This document shows, piece after piece, positions 35,240 to 43,520 of a stretch of DNA of 64,000 nucleotides. The notes below the pieces were generated by a model, which was given only the letters and a program-made list of their open reading frames with translations, was not told the origin of the DNA and ran no database searches. Each line of letters begins with the position of its first letter. The stretch's first letter is position 1. The stretch is from positions 1-64,000 of the forward strand of contig JBKCGB010000018.1 in NCBI GenBank assembly GCA_046303375.1, written 5' to 3'. This stretch comes from UBA965 sp046303375 (GTDB lineage: Bacteria; Chloroflexota; Chloroflexia; Chloroflexales; Roseiflexaceae). Made by a program: the position numbers and the translations under genes.

Positions 35240-36361
35240 CTAGCGCACATAGCGGGGCAACGCGGCTTCGAAGCGCGCCAACCCCGTGGCAAAATCAGCT
35301 TTACCGAAACCGACGCGAAAATAATTCCCCGGGTAGCCGTAGACCTCCGCCGGCAAAATCAACACACCGTCCTGGGCAGCTAGCTCGTGTGCCACCTGCA
35401 CAATTGGTGTCGCCACATCGAGGCGCGCAAAGGCCACACTCCCCGCCTGTGGTGGCACCATGGAGAGCACCCCAGGCCAGCGGGTACAGGCCGCGGCAAA
35501 CGCCGCCACATTTTGCGTCACAATGCGCAAACTACGGTCCAGCACCTGGTCGGCCGCACGTAGTGACATCAATGCCAGCACTTCAGACGGTGCCGAATTG
35601 CAGATGGTGGTGTAGTCTTTGAAAGCAAGCAGGCGTTGGCGCAACGCCGCATCACGCACCACCAACCAGCCGATACGCAGCCCAGCGAGACCAAAGGCTT
35701 TGGACATCACCCCTAGGCTGAGCGCCGTTGCCGACAATTCGCAGGCGGCGGGCAGACGCAGCCCAGCATCAAACTCCAACAAACGGTAGACTTCATCCGC
35801 AAAGAGCACTGCCCCCGCCGCCGTGGCCATGGCCACGGCGATACGCCAATTGGTTGCCGACATCAGCGATCCGGTCGGGTTGTGCGGCGTGTTGAGCAAA
35901 ATCAGCTTGGTGTTGGGGCGAATGGCTCGCTGTAATTCGCCGATGTCGAGTTGCCACTGCTGCTCGGGATGCAGCTCGATAAGCGTTACTTCGGCCCCCG
36001 CCGCCCGCCCGACTTCGTAGAGTGACTGATAGCCAGGCCAGGTGGTAATCATGTGGTCGCCGGGGCCCAGTAGTACGTTTGCTGCAATAAAGACGGCTTC
36101 TTCGGCACCACCAAAGGTAATCACATCGTCGGCACTGATGCCGTGGTACAAACTCGCGATGGCCTCGCGCAAGACAGGCAACCCGGCGGTTTCGGTATAA
36201 CCGAGGGTCAACTCATCCCAGCGCTGACGCGCATCGTCGTCGGCCAGTGCCAATACCTCGCACATGGGCATGCCCTGTATGTCCGAGCTACACAAAATAT
36301 ACGGTGTGGTGAATTCATAGCGCGCGAAATAGCGCTCCAGCGCAAAATCAGCAATCTTCAT
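35240..36361 (-). CDS. PLP-dependent class I/II aminotransferase
   Basis: A 373-residue fold-type I aminotransferase. Visible landmarks are the substrate/PLP region TWPGYQSLYEV, the conserved NTPHNPTGS (PLP phosphate/ring contacts), FADEVYRLLEF (Asp contacting the pyridine nitrogen) and the Schiff-base lysine in GVMSKAFGLAGLRIGW. The C-terminal YFRVGFG holds the carboxylate-binding Arg. The precise substrate cannot be read from the sequence. Its ATG overlaps the azlC stop (ATGA). The position between azlC and azlD suggests a substrate among hydrophobic or branched-chain amino acids, which is inference. Confidence 0.88.
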   Translation of the reverse strand: MKIADFALERYFARYEFTTPYILCSSDIQGMPMCEVLALADDDARQRWDELTLGYTETAGLPVLREAIASLYHGISADDVITFGGAEEAVFIAANVLLGPGDHMITTWPGYQSLYEVGRAAGAEVTLIELHPEQQWQLDIGELQRAIRPNTKLILLNTPHNPTGSLMSATNWRIAVAMATAAGAVLFADEVYRLLEFDAGLRLPAACELSATALSLGVMSKAFGLAGLRIGWLVVRDAALRQRLLAFKDYTTICNSAPSEVLALMSLRAADQVLDRSLRIVTQNVAAFAAACTRWPGVLSMVPPQAGSVAFARLDVATPIVQVAHELAAQDGVLILPAEVYGYPGNYFRVGFGKADFATGLARFEAALPRYVR

Positions 36362-37062
36362 ACACCCTCCTGCACCACAGGCTCGCTACGCCGTGCGAGC
36401 AGTGCACCTACTGCACTCGCCAATATTCCGGCACTGAGTACATACCAGCTCCCCGGCAGAATGAGCGCCGTGCCCACCGATATCACAGCAGCCAGCCCTG
36501 CCACCACCCGATTGATGCGGTCACGCAACAGCGGCACCGTAAAGGCGATAAAGGTCAGCGGGAAGATGAGATCGAGCCCCAATGCACCTGGGTCGGGAAT
36601 CAACGCCCCGAGCAATGAACCAATCACCGTACTCGCCGCCCATACCACATATAGGCTCAAATTGGAGCCGAATTGATACCAGGCGTCACCGCCGTGTTTG
36701 GCGAAATGTTGGATACCTACTGCATATGTCTCATCGGTCAGTTGAAAAGCTACCAATGCGCGCAACCAGGTCGGCGCGCGCCGAATGTACGATGCCGTCG
36801 ACGCCGCTAGCAGCAAATGGCGCGCGTTGATGATGGCCGTGGTCGCGATAATCGTCCACGGATTTGCACCACTACCAAACAAGCCGACTGCGGTGAATTG
36901 TGATGCGCCAGCAAAGACGATGAGCGACATCCCCAGCGTCTCCCAGATGCTTAGTCCGGCTGCGAGGGCACTTACCGCATAGACCATGCCAAAGGGTGCC
37001 ACCCCGGGCCAGACCACGATGGTATCCACAAATCCTTGGCGAATAGCACTCCAACGACTCAT
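36358..37062 (-). CDS. azlC: AzlC-type branched-chain amino acid export subunit
   Basis: A 234-residue membrane protein of the AzlC family, recognised from GVAPFGMVYAVSALAAGLS and VFAGASQFTAVGLF near the N-terminus and from multiple hydrophobic helices. With AzlD it forms a two-component amino acid exporter. The start overlaps the stop of the upstream methyltransferase gene and its own stop overlaps the aminotransferase start (both ATGA), so the three are translationally coupled. Confidence 0.88.
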   Translation of the reverse strand: MSRWSAIRQGFVDTIVVWPGVAPFGMVYAVSALAAGLSIWETLGMSLIVFAGASQFTAVGLFGSGANPWTIIATTAIINARHLLLAASTASYIRRAPTWLRALVAFQLTDETYAVGIQHFAKHGGDAWYQFGSNLSLYVVWAASTVIGSLLGALIPDPGALGLDLIFPLTFIAFTVPLLRDRINRVVAGLAAVISVGTALILPGSWYVLSAGILASAVGALLARRSEPVVQEGV

Positions 37063-37826
37063 TGGCGCACCCCCGTGATGAGGGCAACGGCAATATGAAA
37101 ACTGCTGTCTGCCTCGATACCCAGCACGTCACGCACATGTGCTGGCGCATTGGCCATCAAACGGCGTAGCTGGGCGACTTCAGGCTCAGGTGTGGCCATA
37201 CGTGTCACCCACGAGGTGAATTCGAGGCGTACTGACCACGTCTGTACGTGTTGTGCCACAAAACCTGCCTGCGCGCACATCTCCAGCCATTGCGCTACGC
37301 TGTGGTCGCGCACATGCGATGGGTCGCGCAAGATTTCCACCGTATTGAGGTATGTGTCGGCCATCGGAGATGGTGGCGAAACCACATCCACCAGCAACCA
37401 ACGCCCACCCGGCACCAGCACACGGCGCACTTCACGCAAAGCGGCCAGTGGATCGGCAAAGTGGTGTGCTGCATAGCGCGACACCGCCACATCAAACGCC
37501 GCATCCGCAAAGGGCAAGGCCGCCACATCGGCACGGTGGGTCGACACGTTGGTGTAGCCACGTGCACTGACCTGCGCCGTGGTCTGGTCGAGCATGGCCT
37601 GCGTCAAATCCACCGCCGTGATGTGGTGTGCCTGGGGGGCCAGCGCCACCGTGACATGCCCGGCACCACACCCCACGTCGATGACGCGCTCACGCCCCGT
37701 CAGCGCCGTGGCAGCAATCAATCCCTGCAAATCAGCACCACTGGCATGCACGGCGCTGGTGGTGTAGTTGGCGGCGACGGCACCAAACTGCTGTTGAATC
37801 GATTGGTTGACCGAGGCGTCGCTCAT
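37059..37826 (-). CDS. Class I SAM-dependent methyltransferase (UbiE-like)
   Basis: A 255-residue methyltransferase with SAM-binding motif I VIDVGCGAGHVTVAL, the acidic strand ITAVDLTQAML, motif DVAVSRYAAHHF and the post-motif VLVPGGRWLLVDVV. This is the UbiE/COQ5-like class I fold; substrate unknown. It is coupled by ATGA overlaps to alaX upstream and azlC downstream, so it is expressed with an amino-acid-related operon. Confidence 0.85.
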   Translation of the reverse strand: MSDASVNQSIQQQFGAVAANYTTSAVHASGADLQGLIAATALTGRERVIDVGCGAGHVTVALAPQAHHITAVDLTQAMLDQTTAQVSARGYTNVSTHRADVAALPFADAAFDVAVSRYAAHHFADPLAALREVRRVLVPGGRWLLVDVVSPPSPMADTYLNTVEILRDPSHVRDHSVAQWLEMCAQAGFVAQHVQTWSVRLEFTSWVTRMATPEPEVAQLRRLMANAPAHVRDVLGIEADSSFHIAVALITGVRQ

Positions 37827-38542
37827 GGCTGCAACCCGATCACAATGCGCTTGTTGGTAGCACCTTTGCTGCGAGTTTTGAGCAGCACCACCGTGCCCAC
37901 TTCGCGCGTGCTGGCCACATGCGTGCCACCGTCGGCCTGCAGGTCGAGCCCCACAATATTGACCGTACGCACTTCGCTGATACCCTCGGGGAGTAAGTTG
38001 ATTTTGGTGCGAATCAAGTCGGGGATAGCAAAGGCCTCGGCGCGTGGCAATATATTGACCACAATCGCACGATCAGCGGCGACTTCGTTGTTGACATTGT
38101 CGACGATGGTTTGGGCTAATTCATTACTAAAATCAGTAATCTCAAAATCAAGGCGCCCCTCGTCGAGATCCATGTTGCCACCCGTCACCAGCGCCCCATA
38201 ATCGCGGAAAACCACACCACACAGCAGGTGCAACGCAGTATGCGTGCGCATCAAGCGATAGCGCCGCTCCCAATCGATAGTGCAAGTCACTTGACTGCCC
38301 ACTGCCGGCAATGCAGCACCACTCAGCGTATGCACAATCCCTTCAGGGGTGCGTTTGACCTCGGGTATCTCCCAGCGCCCCGCAGCGCTCTGCATGATAC
38401 CCGTATCGTGGGGTTGACCACCGCTAGTGGCATAAAACACAGTCTGGTCGAGTATCACGCCGGTGCCGCTGGCATCATGGCCAATCACCGTGGCGATACA
38501 TTCACGCACATACGCATCGGTATGGTACAAAAGGGTTGTCAT
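37823..38542 (-). CDS. alaX: AlaX-type alanyl-tRNA editing protein
   Basis: A 239-residue free-standing editing domain related to the AlaRS C-terminal half (AlaX-M type). It has the AlaRS-like segment FYATSGGQPHDTG, the zinc/catalytic HTALHLL motif and DGGTHVASTREVG. Such proteins hydrolyse mischarged Ser- or Gly-tRNA(Ala). It is the first gene of the - strand operon running to the DUF711 gene. The ribosome-binding site is weak; a TACAAT -10-like hexamer lies at 38575-38580 on the - strand but no good -35 goes with it. Confidence 0.87.
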   Translation of the reverse strand: MTTLLYHTDAYVRECIATVIGHDASGTGVILDQTVFYATSGGQPHDTGIMQSAAGRWEIPEVKRTPEGIVHTLSGAALPAVGSQVTCTIDWERRYRLMRTHTALHLLCGVVFRDYGALVTGGNMDLDEGRLDFEITDFSNELAQTIVDNVNNEVAADRAIVVNILPRAEAFAIPDLIRTKINLLPEGISEVRTVNIVGLDLQADGGTHVASTREVGTVVLLKTRSKGATNKRIVIGLQP

Positions 38543-38607
38543 CTGCCGTACTCACTTTCATCAACGATGAATGTATTGTACGGCAATCAATCGGATAGTG
38601 GAACATT

Positions 38608-38629
38608 GTGCATGATATGCATCATGCAC
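38608..38629 (-). terminator. Hairpin downstream of the small ORF / MFS operon
   Basis: GTGCATGAT (38608-38616) and ATCATGCAC (38621-38629) form a perfect 9-bp stem with a 4-base loop, 29 bp past the stop of the 87-residue ORF. No T-run follows on the - strand. Confidence 0.45.
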
Positions 38630-38658
38630 GGCATCACCGCAATAATGTGCGCCGTATG

Positions 38659-38922
38659 TTACGGTGGTGGATGCTCATCCATCCCGAGCACTGCCGTATA
38701 GGCCGCATAGGGGTGCACCGATGCACGCGCAAAAATAGCCGCACGCTTGGCTTGCAAAGCGAATTCGACGGCTGCAATATCGTGTGGGTCGGCTGCCGAC
38801 GCCAGTGCCGCCTGTTGGGCGATGGCGTAGGCTGTTGCCCGCGCCTCAATCAAGGCAACTTTGGCACGGGCTGCAACCAACGCGTATTCGTGGGGCGTCA
38901 GTTGTTGCTCACCAATATGCAT
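38659..38922 (-). CDS. Small hypothetical protein, 87 residues
   Basis: I do not recognise this protein. It is Ala-rich and predicted mostly helical (AARAKVALIEARATAYAIAQ). ATG 38922 has GGGAG four bases upstream and overlaps the 3' end of the MFS gene, so the gene appears translationally coupled to it. A longer form from upstream in the same frame lacks such a site. It is followed by a hairpin terminator. Confidence 0.6.
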   Translation of the reverse strand: MHIGEQQLTPHEYALVAARAKVALIEARATAYAIAQQAALASAADPHDIAAVEFALQAKRAAIFARASVHPYAAYTAVLGMDEHPPP

Positions 38923-38933
38923 GGCGCTCCCAT

Positions 38934-40133
38934 CTAGGCATCTTCGCGCTGAAAGAGCCAAATACTAAGCCCTGATAAGACGTATGCGACAGCACCCAGA
39001 ATGATGAGCGGAGTAAATCCGTAGCTGGTCTGCATGTAACCACTGAGGGTCGAGGTAATTGCCCAACCCGCCGCCCACGCCATATTCATGATGCTCGAGG
39101 CAGAACCACGCTGTTGCGGGTTGACCAGGCGCATCGTCAACACGTCATTGAGCGCAATACTTGCGCCAATCAACATGGCTCGTAGCACGAACCCGATCAT
39201 GGCCACCCAGATCACGGGAGCCAACAAACATAACAGCGCAGGAGCGGCCAAAATGCGAAAGACGCTCGACCAGATGCGCAAATCACGCTGCCCCATGTAG
39301 TGCCCCGCCAAAATCGCCCCGATACCGAGTGCCACACCACCAAACGACAAAAACGTGCCAACTTGTGCATCAGAAAGGGCAAATTGTGTGCGCAGAAAGA
39401 GACTTTGGAAAGGAAAAAAAGTCCCACTCCCCATGCCAATCAAAAATCCCGCCAACCCGTACAACACGATACGACTCGTTTTGCGCGCGGGCGCCGCCAC
39501 CAATGGCACATTGTTGGCATCGTGGGTGTCCACGGCATAGGGCATATCGCCAAGCAGCGGCAACACGGCACTAAAAAACACCATGATGCCAATTAACAGT
39601 GCGATACGATAGGCCATGGTACTTTGATCGTCGACTTGCAACAGTGGTGCCAGGACACTTGGCAACCAGCCCGCAATAATACTACCCACCAGCCCCACCA
39701 TGTTGAGGGCAGCTTCGTTGAAACCAAAGACCGTCGGTTGCTGTGCATGGGGAGTTACCAGACTCAAGAGCGGAAACATGGCCGCAAAGAGCATGGCAAA
39801 GGCACATCCTACCAGGAATTGCCCCGACATTAGTACCAGCCGATTGGGCGCAAAAATCACCACAATCAGCGCAATCACGTACAACACGACCGCTGCAATC
39901 AAGGCACGCCGTGCGCCCACTTTGTCGATAAAACGCCCGATCGGGATACCCGTTATGAGACCGGCAATACGAGCTACCGTGGACAGAAGCCCGATGGTGT
40001 CGGTAGCATAGCCTTGACTGACCAAAAAAAAGTTGAACAACACGTCGAAAAAACTCATCCCCAGTCCGACCAACATGCTGTGAATGAGCATACGCCATAC
40101 CACAAACGGGATGAGACGAATTTGTGCACGCAT
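38934..40133 (-). CDS. Major facilitator superfamily transporter, tandem copy 2
   Basis: A 399-residue MFS permease with about 12 hydrophobic helices and the loop 2-3 motif GRFIDKVGARRAL. It is a paralogue of the adjacent upstream gene, starting with the same GLGMSFFDVLFNFFLVSQG pattern. ATG 40133 follows AAAGGAG; an upstream in-frame extension of 47 codons is rejected because it lacks a ribosome-binding site and overlaps the neighbour. It starts 2 bp after the stop of the other copy. The substrate is unknown. Confidence 0.85.
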   Translation of the reverse strand: MRAQIRLIPFVVWRMLIHSMLVGLGMSFFDVLFNFFLVSQGYATDTIGLLSTVARIAGLITGIPIGRFIDKVGARRALIAAVVLYVIALIVVIFAPNRLVLMSGQFLVGCAFAMLFAAMFPLLSLVTPHAQQPTVFGFNEAALNMVGLVGSIIAGWLPSVLAPLLQVDDQSTMAYRIALLIGIMVFFSAVLPLLGDMPYAVDTHDANNVPLVAAPARKTSRIVLYGLAGFLIGMGSGTFFPFQSLFLRTQFALSDAQVGTFLSFGGVALGIGAILAGHYMGQRDLRIWSSVFRILAAPALLCLLAPVIWVAMIGFVLRAMLIGASIALNDVLTMRLVNPQQRGSASSIMNMAWAAGWAITSTLSGYMQTSYGFTPLIILGAVAYVLSGLSIWLFQREDA

Positions 40134-40135
40134 GC

Positions 40136-41338
40136 CTACTCCTTTGCCAAAAACCAGATCGCCAGACCTGAGCAAATATAGGCCACTGCACTCATCGCAA
40201 TCAATGGTGCAAAACCGATGGACTGCTGGAGATACCCACTCAATGTGGATGAAATCCCCCAGCCCATCGACCAAAACATGGTCATGAGACTGGCGAGTCG
40301 TCCACGCTGTTTGGCATTCACCAGATGCATGGTCAGCACGTCATTGAGAGTAAAACTCCCCCCCATGAAAAACGCTCGACCCAAGAAGCCAACCAGTGCA
40401 AACGACAGCTGCGGAATGATGAGACAGGCAAAGACGGGAGCAGTGATAAAACGCAAGATGGCTGCATATTTGCGCATGTCGCCCTGGCCCAACCAACGCC
40501 CTGACAACATGGCACCGAGTCCCATCATGACCGTGGCGCCAGCAAGCACAAACCCAACCTGTTGGTCGGGCATTTGATGCTGAATGCGAAAATAGAGCGA
40601 TTGGAAAGGCAAAAACGTCCCAGCAGCTAGTCCCACAAAGATACTGGCAGTCGCATAACCAATCAGTTTGCGCCGCGATTTCATTGGCACATGATCTTCG
40701 GTGGGGTGGGTATCTGATGTTTCACCCTGCGCATTCACGGTGGTCTGGGTGGTCACACCACGAAGCACAGGCAGAATGGCAAAAAGCATGATGACACATC
40801 CAATAAGCAACGTGCTGCGATATGCGAGTGCATCTTGGGCGGTGACACCGAGTGTCGGCGCTAGCATGGAAGGTACCCAACCAGCCACGATGCTACCAAT
40901 CAACCCCATGCTAATCGAGGCTTCGTTGAGTCCAAAGACGAGGGTGCGTTGGGCAGGTGGGGTGGCCTGGGTCAGCAGGGGCATCAATGCCGACATGCCC
41001 ACGGCAATCATGCACCCAGCCACAAATTGGCTCACAATCAGCAGGATGAGATTGGGCATAAACAAAAGCACCATCATTCCGATGGTATAACCGACGACAC
41101 CAATGATGAGCGCTTGTTTGGCGCCTATTTTATCGATAAGCAGGCCTGCGGGGATGCCGAATGCCAATCCGGCCATACGTGCGGTGGTCGACATGATGCC
41201 GGCAGCTTCGACCCCAAAGCCCATGCTTACCAGATAAAAACTAAACAGCACATCAAAAAAACTCATGCCGACACCAAAAATCACGCTGTGACAAAGCACA
41301 CGCCACGCTGACCACGGGATATTCCGATAGGCATTCAC
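40136..41338 (-). CDS. Major facilitator superfamily transporter, tandem copy 1
   Basis: A 400-residue MFS permease with 12 predicted helices and the motif GLLIDKIGAKQAL in loop 2-3. It is a tandem duplicate of the next gene. I place the start at a GTG (41338), because GAGGAG lies 7 bases upstream of it and overlaps the alternative ATG at 41353; the resulting length matches the paralogue. Its -10 box (TATAAT with an upstream TGG, i.e. extended) is at 41369-41374. The substrate is unknown; drug or metabolite efflux is usual for this class. Confidence 0.82.
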   Translation of the reverse strand: MNAYRNIPWSAWRVLCHSVIFGVGMSFFDVLFSFYLVSMGFGVEAAGIMSTTARMAGLAFGIPAGLLIDKIGAKQALIIGVVGYTIGMMVLLFMPNLILLIVSQFVAGCMIAVGMSALMPLLTQATPPAQRTLVFGLNEASISMGLIGSIVAGWVPSMLAPTLGVTAQDALAYRSTLLIGCVIMLFAILPVLRGVTTQTTVNAQGETSDTHPTEDHVPMKSRRKLIGYATASIFVGLAAGTFLPFQSLYFRIQHQMPDQQVGFVLAGATVMMGLGAMLSGRWLGQGDMRKYAAILRFITAPVFACLIIPQLSFALVGFLGRAFFMGGSFTLNDVLTMHLVNAKQRGRLASLMTMFWSMGWGISSTLSGYLQQSIGFAPLIAMSAVAYICSGLAIWFLAKE

Positions 41339-41368
41339 CACAACTCTCCTCATCGATTGGGTCTAGGC

Positions 41369-41408
41369 ATTATACCACCGTCCATTTGCTACAATCGGAT
41401 GGTGGTAT
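41369..41408. promoter_or_regulatory. Divergent overlapping promoters with a 12-bp inverted repeat
   Basis: On the - strand, TATAAT (41369-41374) preceded by TGG forms an extended -10 for the MFS pair. On the + strand, TACAAT (41390-41395) suits the EamA gene. The two lie within an inverted repeat whose arms are ATACCACCGTCC (41372-41383) and GGATGGTGGTAT (41397-41408), one mismatch. A dimeric regulator binding here would cover both promoters. The -35 elements are weak. Confidence 0.5.
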
Positions 41409-41442
41409 GATAGGCGCAACAGCGATACCCAGAGGAGTCATC

Positions 41443-42333
41443 ATGACGGCGCGCCAGACTGCAGTGTTGTTTGGGCTTGGAGCAATATGGGGCGCAGCCT
41501 TTATGCTCATCAAAATCATCGTCGCAGATGTGGCACCGGCCACACTCGTGGCAGTGCGGATTGCGATTACTGCGCTTATTTTGTGGATTGTGATGCGCAG
41601 TAGTGGTACCACACTCCCTCATACACGCCAGGATTGGCAAAACTTTTTCTCGGTGGGCGTATTTGGCTTGGTCATCCCGTTTCTCTTGATTTCGTGGGGC
41701 CAACGCCTCATTCCCAGCAGTACCACGGCTATTCTTGGGGCGACCACGCCGCTGTTTACGGCGCTCATCAATATATTTACACGCAACGACGACAAAATCA
41801 CCATCGAACGCATTGTAGGGCTGGCCATCGGCTTTGTGGGCGTGCTCATCGCCATCGGGATTACTACCGTCAGCACTGGCAACTGGGCCGGTGAATTGTG
41901 TGTGTTGGGTGCAGCTGTCTGTTATGCTATTTCGGCACTCTACAGTCGGCGAGTGTTTACCGGCATGGCGCCCATCGTACCGTCTACGGGACAAATGCTG
42001 GCGAGCACCTCATTGCTCATTCCTATCGCGCTTGTGTGGGACGGCGTTCCGACGGCGTGGCCATCGACCAAATCCATCATTGCGCTAGTAATACTGGCGG
42101 TGGTGTGTACCGCTGTGGCTTATATCATGTACTACCATCTCATCAGTAGCATCGGTGCCACCAAGTCGTCCATGGTGTCGTACTTGATTGCACCATTTGG
42201 AGTAGTGTATGGCTTCGTGTTCCTCCAAGAAGCGATTTCTCCCAATGCCATCATCGGGCTCGTTATCATTATCGCTGGCATCGTAATTGCTGGTGGGAGT
42301 TGGCGTGCACTGCAACGCCGTGAGGGAGCATGA
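41443..42333 (+). CDS. EamA/DMT-family transporter
   Basis: A 296-residue drug/metabolite transporter with ten hydrophobic helices in two EamA repeats (FGLGAIWGAAFMLIKI at the start, ISWGQRLIPSSTTAILGATT in repeat 1, a comparable stretch near residue 235). ATG 41443 is chosen over an upstream in-frame ATG because AGAGGAG precedes it at normal spacing. Its stop overlaps the next gene's ATG (ATGA). The substrate is unknown. Confidence 0.85.
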   Translation: MTARQTAVLFGLGAIWGAAFMLIKIIVADVAPATLVAVRIAITALILWIVMRSSGTTLPHTRQDWQNFFSVGVFGLVIPFLLISWGQRLIPSSTTAILGATTPLFTALINIFTRNDDKITIERIVGLAIGFVGVLIAIGITTVSTGNWAGELCVLGAAVCYAISALYSRRVFTGMAPIVPSTGQMLASTSLLIPIALVWDGVPTAWPSTKSIIALVILAVVCTAVAYIMYYHLISSIGATKSSMVSYLIAPFGVVYGFVFLQEAISPNAIIGLVIIIAGIVIAGGSWRALQRREGA

Positions 42334-43520
42334 ATACCGACGTGGTGGCATGGGTACAAAGTGCAGAGGCACACGCATTAACACGGCTCATTGATCCGCA
42401 AAAGCATTTGCAAAGCATAAGTGCATTGCGACGCCATACTACACCAGAGCGCGCTGCAGCACTCTACGAAATAACCAGCACACGGCTCCTGGCCACCAAA
42501 AAATTCCCCGATGGTGACCGGCTGTGGTTCACACGCACCGCACTCGAGCAGGCCAGTCACCAACGCATCAGTCAGCATCGCGCGCACCAGCTCACCTCGG
42601 TCAACCAGATTGCAGACATCTGCTGTGGGTGTGGTGGTGATCTGCTGGCACTTGCTACTGTGGCACCATGCATTGCCATCGATAATGACGCTGCACGCCT
42701 CGCCTTGGCACGTGCCAATGTCGAGCAGCGCCAGTTGCATGACCGAGTCACATTTGTGCACGCAGAGGCAGGTAGCTATACGCTCCCCCCCACTGTCGAT
42801 ATGGTATTTTTTGATCCTGGACGGCGTCTCGGCGGTAAACGCTTGCTCCACCACGACGACTACCAACCCCCACTTGCCCTTGCGGCCAGCTGGCGCAAGC
42901 CGGGGCGCATGATCGCCATCAAGTGTGCACCTGGACTCGATTACGCTGATCTCCCCTTCCAAGCACCATACGCCATCGAATGCGTCTCGCTCAACGGTGA
43001 GCTGCGTGAAACGGTGGTATGGCTCGATGCACCGTGGAGCTGGCGGCACCGTGCCACGCTCCTCACTGATACACAGGTCTGGCAGATCGATGATACGACG
43101 CCGCATGCACCTATTGCCATCGCGCCGCCGACCACCTATCTCTATGAGCCCGACAGTGCGATTATCCGTGCCGGGTTGGTACAGCCACTGGCAGCGCGTA
43201 TCGGCGCGGTCATGCTTGACCCACACATCGCCTATTTGACCAGCACCCACTACGTGGCTACGCCATTTGCGCGGTGCTGGCGCATCATGCATCAGATACC
43301 CTTTAGTGAACGCGCTATCGCCCAGCTCCTACACCAGTACGGTGCCGGTGCAATCACGGTCAAAAAGCGCGGCTCACCCGTCGACAGTGACAGCCTTGCC
43401 AAGCGGTTGTCACGCCCACACGGCACACCACTGGTGGTGGTGCTTACACGGGTTGCAGGGCAACACACCGCATTCATTTGCCATGGTCCCATTCACACAC
43501 AGGAAGAGGTCACTCCATGA
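42330..43520 (+). CDS. Class I methyltransferase with THUMP-like C-terminal domain
   Basis: A 396-residue protein with a central SAM-binding motif IADICCGCGGDLLAL and a later VFFDPGRRLGGKR, which corresponds to the DPPR-type motif IV with an altered DPGRR. It ends in a domain I recognise as THUMP-like (YGAGAITVKKRGSPVDSD and HGTPLVVVLTRVAG). Such proteins are usually annotated as methyltransferase-like; whether this one modifies RNA is not known. It is coupled by ATGA overlaps to both neighbours. Confidence 0.78.
   Translation: MNTDVVAWVQSAEAHALTRLIDPQKHLQSISALRRHTTPERAAALYEITSTRLLATKKFPDGDRLWFTRTALEQASHQRISQHRAHQLTSVNQIADICCGCGGDLLALATVAPCIAIDNDAARLALARANVEQRQLHDRVTFVHAEAGSYTLPPTVDMVFFDPGRRLGGKRLLHHDDYQPPLALAASWRKPGRMIAIKCAPGLDYADLPFQAPYAIECVSLNGELRETVVWLDAPWSWRHRATLLTDTQVWQIDDTTPHAPIAIAPPTTYLYEPDSAIIRAGLVQPLAARIGAVMLDPHIAYLTSTHYVATPFARCWRIMHQIPFSERAIAQLLHQYGAGAITVKKRGSPVDSDSLAKRLSRPHGTPLVVVLTRVAGQHTAFICHGPIHTQEEVTP

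Noticed and set aside
37248..38201. 317-codon + strand ORF
   Set aside because: Antisense to the methyltransferase and alaX genes, both of which have clear family motifs.
42378..43292. 304-codon - strand ORF
   Set aside because: Antisense to the SAM methyltransferase; its many Cys and His residues come from reverse-reading of that gene.
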